Assembly: GCA_039182435.1 (NCBI GenBank)
Contig: JBCDCC010000004.1
Span: 1-27,302, forward strand
DNA length: 27,302 nt
Source of the DNA: JBCCKC01 sp039182435
GTDB taxonomy: Bacteria; Verrucomicrobiota; Verrucomicrobiia; Opitutales; Coraliomargaritaceae
Reading direction: 5' to 3'
The notes below the pieces were generated by a model. The model was not told where the DNA came from, did no database searches, and worked only from the letters and a program-made list of their open reading frames with translations. This document shows, piece by piece, positions 1-7,711 of this stretch. Position 1 is the first letter of the stretch. Every line of letters starts with the position of its first letter. Position numbers and translations under genes: made by a program.

Positions 1-3000
1 CCCTCAGCATCCCATCGAACAAAGCGCGAGATACTTGCCCAATGCGTCGGCCAGTAAACTCCGTGATTTTCGACGCTCAGATTGTAGTGTGCATAATAAG
101 CGCCATCCGGAGAAGCGTAGACATTTGTGCCACGCGAACTCGAGCGCTCTAGAGTCGGCGTGCTAGCGACATGATTATCAAAGTCTGTCTCGCGACCGAT
201 TGGATAGTATGGACCGAGCTCACTCCAAAGTGCTTCCGATTTTAAGACGACAAGTGACTCGTCGAGTCGGTCGAAGCCGACGTAGCTGAAGTCATCGCGA
301 ATGCGTGTTCCCGTAGGCACCTCACCGTATTTAGAAAAAGTGAATTCTGATTTTTGTGGACGTCCGTCAGCGTTCGCGTCTAACCAGCGGAATGAGTCCG
401 GATTGCTCGTCTCACCCGTCATCTTGATCGCTGCTTCTAGTTGATCAGCGTCATTACTGGAAATCGAGACTGCCTGCAATGAACCTTCCTTATAAGCGAG
501 AACTTGTGGTGTGAGCTCACTGATCAAGTAGCAATCATCGCCCTTGTAAAGGACGCGCCAGCGACCATGGGCACCACTGAGATCTGTAACCAGGCCATCC
601 GCCATGTCTTCCATCAACCACGCTTCAAGGACCTTCCAATCTCCTGTATCTAAATCGAACTCAATATGGACAAAGCCCTCAGTTGTGTGCATCCAGGCGC
701 GCCCAGGAGTCCGTGGATCTGGCTCAGCCCAGGCGTAGTAGTTTTGACCGCCATACCAATCATCGAGATGCGCACCCTTGCTATCAAAGCGTGCGAGGCG
801 ACGAGGCTGTGCTTCTGGCTCAGTGACGTAGAAACCACCCTCCCCGTCAGCGCTGATGTCGCGAACACCATAGAAATCTTCTGCATGATAGGTGCCTGAA
901 GAGCGACCGTCCTCTTTACCGTAAGACTCGAGCAACTCGCCATCCATACTGTAGCGTTGGACGCGAGAACCCTCGATGCCGAAGGAGATCAGCAAGGTGT
1001 TGCTAGTTGCATCATAAGTTAGGCGCTGAGCATCTTCGAGACCGCTACCAATAAGTGTCCGGCTTTGGCCAAAGCGCAGCCCATAGAGTGCACTGCCGCT
1101 AAGCACGAGGACCTCTTCGTCGTTGGTCACGGTAAGACCACGTGGCGCTGAGACCGTAAATTGGGATTTGAAATTTCCAGAAGCAGGGTCGATCCACGCA
1201 ACTAGATTTGAAGACTGATAGCTGATCACGACTGTGTCACCCCTGGCGTCCAAATCAGCACCGGCCATCTCGTCGGCTTCATGCATGTAGATAAAAAGGT
1301 CACTGCCACGAGTGATACCCGATGGCAGGATATCCCAGCTATCCATGAGTTTTCCGGACACAGCATCGATGACTTGCAGGTAACCATTTTGCTGCAACAT
1401 GTAGAGTGTGCCCTCGCCATCACTCGCAAGTGCAGCACCGCCTTGGAAGCGGCCGTTGGTCACATCGATACGATCCTTTGTCCAGAGTCGGGTCTCGCCG
1501 TCAAGGGACTGTTTGAGAAGCACCGGTGCAGTTTCGGTGATCTCCGCTGCAATGTAGACACCGGTCGCGTCCACAGCGACTGAGGAGGCGCCGCCTTCGT
1601 GATTGCCGACCCAAGTGTCATAGGAAGCGGACTTCGGGTTAATGCCTAAGTTAGTCAGAAATTCTGATTTTAGGCCGTCGGAGCTTAGCAACTTGAATGT
1701 GTAGTTCCCTGCATCGACCGCATCACCGTCGCTATTGAGGCCATCCCAGACCACGAAGTGATTACCGGCTTCCAGCACTTCGCCACGAAGAAGTGTGCGG
1801 ATTAAGCGATCATCCTCGTCGTAGACGGCAGCCGAAACCTGGCCTGCAGTTTCAATTGAGAACTCGATGACCACGGCAGCAACATCATCCGCATCAACCT
1901 TAAGTTCAATTGGATTATCTGTGCTGACGCTATCAGTCTCGATCGACTCGCCACTCTTTTTCTCGCCAGGCTCGGCGACAATAACTAACTCTTCTTCGGA
2001 AAGAATCGTTTCCGGCTCAATAACCTCTTCGACTATAAAGACAACCTCTTCAACTGGCTTCGTTAGATTCGCCTTGAGCGTTTCAGAGGTGCCATCCACC
2101 TTGTTGATTACCGCGATAAGCGTGAGCCCACTCTCGGGGATTTGATCGGCAGTAACTGCATGGTCTGCTCCAAAATAGTCATAAGGTTTGACCCGCTCGG
2201 TGTGGACGAGTGACTCGGTGCCGTTCTCCAAATGATAGAACATTACAGTGGAGATGTCTGTTTCTGGAAGAATAGAAATGTAGGTGTCGCCGCCAACAAT
2301 CAGCTCAGATAGATCATCACGCACCTCAGCATTGTAGGTAGACGCATACTTCAGAGCATATGTAGCGGCCGGTTCCTCAATGATCTCTTCGACTGGCTTC
2401 TCCACAACATCGACGATTGGCTCTGGTGTCAGGATCAGCGTATCGAAGGCAATGTCGAACTCGGCGATATTGCCATAGCTGCGGGCAGGTGAAAGATATC
2501 TATAGTAGCGATACGACTTCGAAGTGCTCAGGCTGACGACCTGTGTTTCATAGGCAGGTGCTTCGGTAATCTCATAGATCGTCTCATAGCCACTGTAAGG
2601 ACTTTCGTTCGAACCCTGAAATTGTCCACCAACCATACGGCCCGCAAAACGATCGCGCGGGGCAAAGGTGATACTAACTGGGACCTGTGCGTCTACATTG
2701 TCGAAACCAACAAAGCTTTCCTTTCTGCCGTAAGCGTAATCGTAGTAAGTGCTAGCCTCACCGTCGAAGGCCTTATCAAACTCGCGGCCATCTGCCCAGG
2801 CTGGATCCAAACCGAAGAGCGTGCGTCCTTCGATCACTAGTTCGACATAACCATCTGGTGCTAGCGTATCGACTTCTTCGTCAACGATTTCCTCAACGAT
2901 AGTGGCACCAGTCCCGTAAAGTGTGCCTTCAAGACGTTCCGACTGACCATCGACTGTGGTAACAATTGCGATTAGGTTTAGACCATCTTCTGGTAGATCC

Positions 3001-3644
3001 TCCGGCAGGATTGAATAATCTGTGCCAAAATAGTCATATGGTTTAGCACGTTCGGTGTGCACTAAGGTCTCTTGGCCATCGACATTGTGATAAAACTCGA
3101 CGCGCGAGATGCCAGTATCAGGTAAAATCGAAATGAAGGTTGGTGTATCGATGACTAGCTCTTCCAGGTCGGAACGTTCAGCAGCGTTATAGCTCGCTGC
3201 GTATTTCATCGCATACGTCGGACCAGGTTCGATGACCTCCTCGACATACTCAATGCCAGTCAAATCGAAAAACGCGATACTCGGTGACTCGGTATCCGGA
3301 GCAACGTATCGGAAATAGCGATACGGCTGATCGCCAGTCAGAGTAATTATGGTGTCACCGCCAGCAGGCGAAGCGCTTATGGTGTGGATCGTTTCAAAGC
3401 CCTCATCGATACTTTGATTCGATCCCTCGAAAGTCGCGCCAGTCATGTTGGCGGCTAATTCGCTCCGGACGAAGAACTCAATGCTCTCGGGAACGATCAT
3501 ACTGCCCTTATCGATCGCGATGAACGAGGAGGCGCTGGCGAGGGCCGTCTGGGCCTGACTACTGCTAAATGTTAAAAGGACGGTTGAGGTGACAAACGTT
3601 GTGCGGAAGATGCGCCCGATAGTTCTTAGCAGAGGTGTAGTCAT
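1..3644 (-). CDS. Large exported modular protein: repeated galactose-binding-like and Ig-like modules, FlgD-type Ig domain, beta-propeller (partial, C-terminus outside window)
   Basis: An uninterrupted frame of 1214 codons runs from an ATG at 3644 to the left edge without a stop. The N-terminus (MTTPLLRTIGRIFRTTF, then a hydrophobic stretch ending near SSSQAQTA) is a Sec-type signal peptide. Residues ~40-130 and ~261-401 are two related segments with the pattern 'GxFEGSN...YRYFRYVAP' / 'GGQFQGSN...YRYYRYLSP', as in the C-terminal half of discoidin-like carbohydrate-binding domains; the first copy lacks the N-terminal half. Each is followed by an Ig-like repeat (~143-241 and ~426-528) sharing 'HTERxKPYDYFG'. 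Linkers are Glu/Val/Pro rich. Residues ~590-660 match the FlgD-type Ig fold (LIRTLLRGEVLEAGNHFVVW, then DGLNSDGD). The rest, with recurring D-G and W motifs, resembles an NHL/YVTN-like propeller. Probable role: cell-surface or secreted polysaccharide-associated protein. Function is unknown; the fold calls are mine from pattern reading. Confidence 0.85.
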   Translation of the reverse strand, partial: MTTPLLRTIGRIFRTTFVTSTVLLTFSSSQAQTALASASSFIAIDKGSMIVPESIEFFVRSELAANMTGATFEGSNQSIDEGFETIHTISASPAGGDTIITLTGDQPYRYFRYVAPDTESPSIAFFDLTGIEYVEEVIEPGPTYAMKYAASYNAAERSDLEELVIDTPTFISILPDTGISRVEFYHNVDGQETLVHTERAKPYDYFGTDYSILPEDLPEDGLNLIAIVTTVDGQSERLEGTLYGTGATIVEEIVDEEVDTLAPDGYVELVIEGRTLFGLDPAWADGREFDKAFDGEASTYYDYAYGRKESFVGFDNVDAQVPVSITFAPRDRFAGRMVGGQFQGSNESPYSGYETIYEITEAPAYETQVVSLSTSKSYRYYRYLSPARSYGNIAEFDIAFDTLILTPEPIVDVVEKPVEEIIEEPAATYALKYASTYNAEVRDDLSELIVGGDTYISILPETDISTVMFYHLENGTESLVHTERVKPYDYFGADHAVTADQIPESGLTLIAVINKVDGTSETLKANLTKPVEEVVFIVEEVIEPETILSEEELVIVAEPGEKKSGESIETDSVSTDNPIELKVDADDVAAVVIEFSIETAGQVSAAVYDEDDRLIRTLLRGEVLEAGNHFVVWDGLNSDGDAVDAGNYTFKLLSSDGLKSEFLTNLGINPKSASYDTWVGNHEGGASSVAVDATGVYIAAEITETAPVLLKQSLDGETRLWTKDRIDVTNGRFQGGAALASDGEGTLYMLQQNGYLQVIDAVSGKLMDSWDILPSGITRGSDLFIYMHEADEMAGADLDARGDTVVISYQSSNLVAWIDPASGNFKSQFTVSAPRGLTVTNDEEVLVLSGSALYGLRFGQSRTLIGSGLEDAQRLTYDATSNTLLISFGIEGSRVQRYSMDGELLESYGKEDGRSSGTYHAEDFYGVRDISADGEGGFYVTEPEAQPRRLARFDSKGAHLDDWYGGQNYYAWAEPDPRTPGRAWMHTTEGFVHIEFDLDTGDWKVLEAWLMEDMADGLVTDLSGAHGRWRVLYKGDDCYLISELTPQVLAYKEGSLQAVSISSNDADQLEAAIKMTGETSNPDSFRWLDANADGRPQKSEFTFSKYGEVPTGTRIRDDFSYVGFDRLDESLVVLKSEALWSELGPYYPIGRETDFDNHVASTPTLERSSSRGTNVYASPDGAYYAHYNLSVENHGVYWPTHWASISRFVRWDAE

Positions 3645-3690
3645 GATTACTTGGAGAGTGTTACTGCTGTCACTCTCCAAGAACTCCTTC
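3645..3690 (-). promoter_or_regulatory. Translation-initiation region with hairpin between SD and ATG
   Basis: On the minus strand a perfect SD core AAGGAG (3684-3689) lies about 40 nt before the ATG at 3644, too far for normal use. Between them is an 11-bp perfect stem (3650-3660 paired with 3671-3681) with a 10-nt loop. When folded, only 2 + 5 nt remain unpaired between the SD and the ATG, which is the usual spacing. An in-frame TTG at 3680 lies 3 nt after the SD and is the alternative start. It would add 12 acidic/polar residues before the signal peptide, so ATG at 3644 is preferred. Hairpin-bridged SDs are known, for example T4 gene 38. Confidence 0.6.
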
Positions 3691-3994
3691 CCTTAACAAC
3701 TTAAATCGTTGATATACAGAGGCTTATATATTCTTTTAACAAGCTATATAGATTTTTTTTAATCTTTTCGGGATTCGGTAAGGCGTCACACCCATGCGGA
3801 AACTACGTGATTTTACGGACTACTTGTCGGCAAAATCCTCATACAAAAATGTAGTGTGGCCGAAGCCGCGCTATGGCGGTTTTGGCATAGCATAGCCGAG
3901 ACCAATATAGTCTTAGAATAGCACTACGGTAGAAGACAACCCACCTACCCTCTGGCAGGCGTCCGATTGGATCGATCCCGCTGTATCTACGGGC
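3691..3994. other. Intergenic region between cysI and the large exported protein gene
   Basis: About 300 bp without a gene. The part next to the exported-protein gene (3700-3770) is very AT-rich and probably holds its minus-strand promoter, but no convincing -35/-10 pair stands out. It also has a small A/T palindrome (3750-3765). The part next to cysI contains an imperfect GC-rich inverted repeat (see separate entry). No small ORF with recognisable features is present. Confidence 0.5.
3844..3886 (-). terminator. Possible weak terminator downstream of cysI
   Basis: Arms 3859-3869 and 3876-3886 are complementary at 9 of 11 positions, with a 6-nt loop. On the minus strand the hairpin is followed about 10 nt later by ATTTTTG. 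It lies about 110 nt past the cysI stop. The distance between stem and T-run is longer than in a classical intrinsic terminator, so this is tentative. Confidence 0.3.
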
Positions 3995-5716
3995 TTAGGC
4001 GGAGATGTCTGCGTGGAATTGATTCCCCGCAGTCGTTGGCTTCACATAGCCCGCACGGATTGTAAAATCTCCAAAGCGCTCACCCTCTTCTCTCTCCTTC
4101 GCGTAGCGTATCAAGATCGGCCGCAACTCATCGATAATCTGCTCGTGAGTGACTGATGTGCGGTAGAGCTTATTCAGACGTTCACCGCCAAATCCGGCGC
4201 CCAGATAGAGATTATACTTACCTGGCACTTTACCGACCAAGCCAATCTCTCCCAGATACGGACGGCCACAACCATTCGGGCAACCCGTCGAGCGGATCAC
4301 AATGTCGTCCTGCTGTAGGCCCGCCTCCTCAAGAATTACCTCCAGATCTGTGACCAAAGAAGGCAGATAGCGCTCAGACTCTGCTAACGCGAGGCCGCAA
4401 GTCGGTAGCGAGACGCATGCAATCTGGTTGCGACGCATGCCCGAAGCCGTCTTATACGCATCGAGCGCATATTCCTCGACGAGACGATCGATCTCAGCCT
4501 TATCGCCGGCATCGACGTTCCCGATGATTAGATTCTGGTTCGCAGTGAGACGGAAATCGCCTTTATGCATCTTCGCGATCGCCAGCATGCCCTTTTTCAA
4601 AGGTTCGCCCTCGGTATCCGCGATACGACCACCTTCGATAAAGAGGCCGAGGTTCCACTTTCCGTTGGCCATCTCGACCCAACCGTAGCGGTCACTGTTC
4701 GATTCAAAGGTGTAGTCACGCCTGTCTTCTAAGGCGCAGCCCAAACGTTTCTCGAGCTCGGCGCGGATCCAATCGGGACCCAAACGCTCAACCGTGTATT
4801 TAAAGCGCGCATTCGCTCGCTCAACTCGGTCACCATGATCGCGCTGAATCGAAACAATCTTCTCTGCCACATCTACAGCCTGATCCGGCTTACAGAAAGC
4901 AATCACATCAGCCAGGCGCGGGAAGGTCTTTTCATTGCCGTGGGTCATGCCCATGCCGCCACCGACTGTGACGTTAAAACCAGCCAACTTGCAGTCCTCA
5001 ACAATCGCGATGAAGCCCAAGCAGTGAGCGAAAACATCGACGTCATTCGTGGGCGGAATCGCCACAGCGATCTTAAATTTTCTCGGTAAATAGGTCACAC
5101 CATAGAGCGGCTCGGTAGTCTCATCGCCATGTGAAGCCACTTTTTCTCCATCCAACCAGATCTCCGCGTAGGCCGAGGTCTTCGGCTTCAAGTGAGCGTC
5201 GATCTTTTCAACGATCTGCTGCACCTCTTCGTGAACCGCAGATTCATATGGATTCGGATTACACATCGTGTTCCGGTTGACGTCGCCACAGGCAGCCAAG
5301 GTCGACATCATCGCATCGTTAACGGATTTGACGGTATGCTTAAGATTCCCTTTCAAAATACCGTGAAGTTGAAACGCTTGCCGCGTGGTCAATTTCAAGG
5401 TGTCAAAGGCGCAGATTTCAGCGAGTTCGTGCATCACAATCCACTGCTTCGGCGTGCAAACACCGCCTGGGAGGCCGATGCGCGCGAGAAAGGAATAGGC
5501 CTTATCCAGCTTTTGCTTGCGGCGCTCACTACGCACATCACGGTCGTCCTGTTGATAGATCCCGTGGAATTTCGTCAATTGCTGGTCATCCGCAGAGATA
5601 GAACCCGTCGAGACATCAGCGAGGCCCTCCAGGATCGTTCCACGTAGGAAATTGCTGCGTTCCTTGATGCCCTCGTTCTTATGAAGCTTAGGAGTGGTTT
5701 GGCTTTCAGAAATCAT
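3995..5716 (-). CDS. cysI: Assimilatory sulfite reductase (NADPH), hemoprotein beta subunit CysI
   Basis: 573 residues, close to the 570 of E. coli CysI. It reduces sulfite to sulfide with six electrons in the cytoplasm, using siroheme coupled to a [4Fe-4S] cluster and electrons from CysJ. The four cluster/siroheme cysteines are present as C434-x5-C440 (CVSLPTCGLA) and C479-x3-C483 (TGCPNGCGRP), the same numbers as in the E. coli enzyme. Other conserved blocks: FHGIYQQDDRDVRSERR near residue 50, LTTRQAFQLHGILK, AYAEIWLDGEKVA, TYLPRKFK, GGGMGMTHGNEKT, KGDFRLTANQNLI and the C-terminal REEGERFGDFTIRAGY. It starts from ATG at 5716 with no clear SD. It is transcribed away from cysJ, which lies 195 bp off on the other strand, so the two subunits must be expressed from a shared divergent control region rather than as the usual cysJI operon. 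Confidence 0.97.
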   Translation of the reverse strand: MISESQTTPKLHKNEGIKERSNFLRGTILEGLADVSTGSISADDQQLTKFHGIYQQDDRDVRSERRKQKLDKAYSFLARIGLPGGVCTPKQWIVMHELAEICAFDTLKLTTRQAFQLHGILKGNLKHTVKSVNDAMMSTLAACGDVNRNTMCNPNPYESAVHEEVQQIVEKIDAHLKPKTSAYAEIWLDGEKVASHGDETTEPLYGVTYLPRKFKIAVAIPPTNDVDVFAHCLGFIAIVEDCKLAGFNVTVGGGMGMTHGNEKTFPRLADVIAFCKPDQAVDVAEKIVSIQRDHGDRVERANARFKYTVERLGPDWIRAELEKRLGCALEDRRDYTFESNSDRYGWVEMANGKWNLGLFIEGGRIADTEGEPLKKGMLAIAKMHKGDFRLTANQNLIIGNVDAGDKAEIDRLVEEYALDAYKTASGMRRNQIACVSLPTCGLALAESERYLPSLVTDLEVILEEAGLQQDDIVIRSTGCPNGCGRPYLGEIGLVGKVPGKYNLYLGAGFGGERLNKLYRTSVTHEQIIDELRPILIRYAKEREEGERFGDFTIRAGYVKPTTAGNQFHADISA

Positions 5717-5911
5717 CTCAGATCAAAGTTATTCGTGTGGATGGTAATTACCGGCTAGGGATAGAGCGCTACTATAATTGAAGACTGGCAAGTTGCTTCC
5801 TTTCTTTAGTTTGTCACCCAAAAACCTATCAAAAGCGATTCGAGTTGCAATTCGAGCTAGCATTTAGGCCGCACAGTTGCATTTTGTCTCCTTTTTCACA
5901 CAGATTCCTAC
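5717..5911. promoter_or_regulatory. Divergent cysI/cysJ control region
   Basis: This 195-bp stretch must contain both promoters. A TATAAT box occurs at 5773-5778 (plus strand), but no good -35 hexamer stands at the right distance. ATTCGAG is repeated directly at 5838-5844 and 5850-5856 (12-bp period) around a TTGCAA palindrome (5845-5850), a candidate regulator site. No strong SD precedes either gene. The assignment as control region follows from the gene layout; the sites themselves are weak. Confidence 0.5.
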
Positions 5912-7711
5912 ATGATTCAGACTGATCTTACGCTCCCGCAATCAGCACCCTTTCAACCTGAAGAGGTGCAGTGGATGAATGCCTTTCTGCCCACCCTTCA
6001 GGCAGATCAACTGATATGGCTAGAGGGCTTTATCAGTGGGCTTCGCTCCGGTAGAGGTGGTGTAGCCGCACCTGCTGCCCCAGCCGTAAAACCCGCACTC
6101 ACTGTGCTTTACGGCACGGAATCCGGCAATGCCGAGAACCTAGCCGATGCAACCACAAAAGCTGCCAACAAAGAGGGATTTAAGGCTAAAGCCGTCAACA
6201 TGGCGGACATCACCCCAGCCAAGCTCAAAGGCACCAAAAACCTTCTCGTCATCGTCAGCACCTGGGGTGAAGGCGATCCACCAGAGTCGGCCGTCGATTT
6301 CTATAAGGAGTTCATTTCAGACGCCGCTCCAAAGCTGGAAGGCACTAATTTCTCCGTTCTCGGCCTCGGTGATACCAGCTATGAACACTTCTGCAAAATG
6401 GGCATAGACTTCGACCTGCGCCTCGAAGCACTTGGCGCGACCCGTATTGCTGATCGCAAGGACTGCGATGTTGATTTCGACGACGATTATGACGCATGGT
6501 TAAAGAGCTGTTTCGCCGCGCTCGCGACCCAGCTCAAGGCCCCCGCTCCTCCCGTCGCCACGGCCAGTGCACCCGCTGTCACAGCCGTCAAATACTCCCG
6601 CAAGAACCCATTTCCGGCCACTTTGAAAGAACGAGTGCTCCTCAACGGTAAAGGCTCCGCCAAAGAAACCGTGCACCTCGAGTTCGACCTAGAAGGCTCC
6701 GGTCTCCAATACGAAGTTGGCGACGCACTCGCCGTCATTCCAAAGAACGCATCGGATGTCGTCGCCGACATTCTAAAAGCGACCGGACTCGAAGGCTCCG
6801 CCGAAGTCAGTTTAAAAGATGGCAGTTACAGCCTGGAGGACGCCCTCACTAGTCAGCTCGACATCACCGCAATCTCATTACCTGTCGTGAAACGCTACAA
6901 CGAGATTGTGAAGAATGACGCACTCGCAGCGCTCATCGCTCCGGAAAAGAAAGCCGATTTCCAGGCTTACATTGATGGCCGTGAGATTATTGATATCCTT
7001 CAGGATTTCCCCGCCGCCAAAATTACCGCACAGGAACTAGTCGGGGTCATGCGCAAACTTCCGCCTCGCCTCTACTCGATCGCATCCAGCCCCAAGGCAC
7101 ATCAAGATGAAGTGCATCTGACCGTCGGCGTGGTCCGCTACAATACGAATGAGCGTAACCGCAAGGGCGTCTGCTCCACCTTCGTCGCCGAACGCATCGA
7201 AGAAGGCGAAACCGCTGGCATCTTCGTCACGCCTAACAAGAACTTCCGCCTTCCAGTCGATGGAAACGCCCCCGTCATCATGGTCGGCCCCGGCACTGGC
7301 ATCGCGCCCTTCCGAGCATTTGTCGAAGAGCGCAGCGCTACAGGCGCCGAGGGCAAAAACTGGCTCTTCTTCGGCGATCAGCACTACCTCACTGACTTCC
7401 TCTACCAACTCGAGTGGCAAGACTACCTCAAAGAAGGCATCTTAACAAAGCTCGATGTCGCCTTCTCACGCGACCAAAACGAGAAGGTCTACGTGCAGGA
7501 TCGCATGCGAACCAACGCCAAGGAACTCTACGAGTGGCTTGAACAAGGCGCCTATTTCTATGTCTGTGGCGACGCCAGCCGCATGGCCAACGACGTCGAT
7601 CAAGCCCTCCACCAGATCATCGCCGAACAAGGCGGAATGGATGCGGATAAAGCTGCCGAATACGTCAAAGTCCTTAAAGCAGACAAGCGTTATCAGCGCG
7701 ACGTCTACTAA
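5912..7711 (+). CDS. cysJ: Assimilatory sulfite reductase (NADPH), flavoprotein alpha subunit CysJ
   Basis: 599 residues, the length of E. coli CysJ, with the same C-terminus RYQRDVY. It carries electrons from NADPH through FAD and FMN to CysI. Order of parts: N-terminal segment with LQADQLIWLEGFISGL (~30-45); flavodoxin domain ~64-205 with the FMN loops YGTESGNAENLA, VSTWGEGDPPESA and GLGDTSYEHFC; an Ala/Pro linker (~208-222); FAD-binding domain with RLYSIASS (~386) and the GVCSTF loop; NADPH domain with GPGTGIAPFRAF (~458), AFSRDQNEKVYVQD and YVCGDASRMANDV. Start ATG at 5912 fits the family N-terminus but has no SD. Its stop codon overlaps the stop of the convergent metalloprotease gene by 2 nt. 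Confidence 0.97.
   Translation: MIQTDLTLPQSAPFQPEEVQWMNAFLPTLQADQLIWLEGFISGLRSGRGGVAAPAAPAVKPALTVLYGTESGNAENLADATTKAANKEGFKAKAVNMADITPAKLKGTKNLLVIVSTWGEGDPPESAVDFYKEFISDAAPKLEGTNFSVLGLGDTSYEHFCKMGIDFDLRLEALGATRIADRKDCDVDFDDDYDAWLKSCFAALATQLKAPAPPVATASAPAVTAVKYSRKNPFPATLKERVLLNGKGSAKETVHLEFDLEGSGLQYEVGDALAVIPKNASDVVADILKATGLEGSAEVSLKDGSYSLEDALTSQLDITAISLPVVKRYNEIVKNDALAALIAPEKKADFQAYIDGREIIDILQDFPAAKITAQELVGVMRKLPPRLYSIASSPKAHQDEVHLTVGVVRYNTNERNRKGVCSTFVAERIEEGETAGIFVTPNKNFRLPVDGNAPVIMVGPGTGIAPFRAFVEERSATGAEGKNWLFFGDQHYLTDFLYQLEWQDYLKEGILTKLDVAFSRDQNEKVYVQDRMRTNAKELYEWLEQGAYFYVCGDASRMANDVDQALHQIIAEQGGMDADKAAEYVKVLKADKRYQRDVY

Noticed and set aside
5192..5647. Plus-strand open frame of 151 codons inside cysI
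   Set aside because: Antisense to a fully conserved CysI region.
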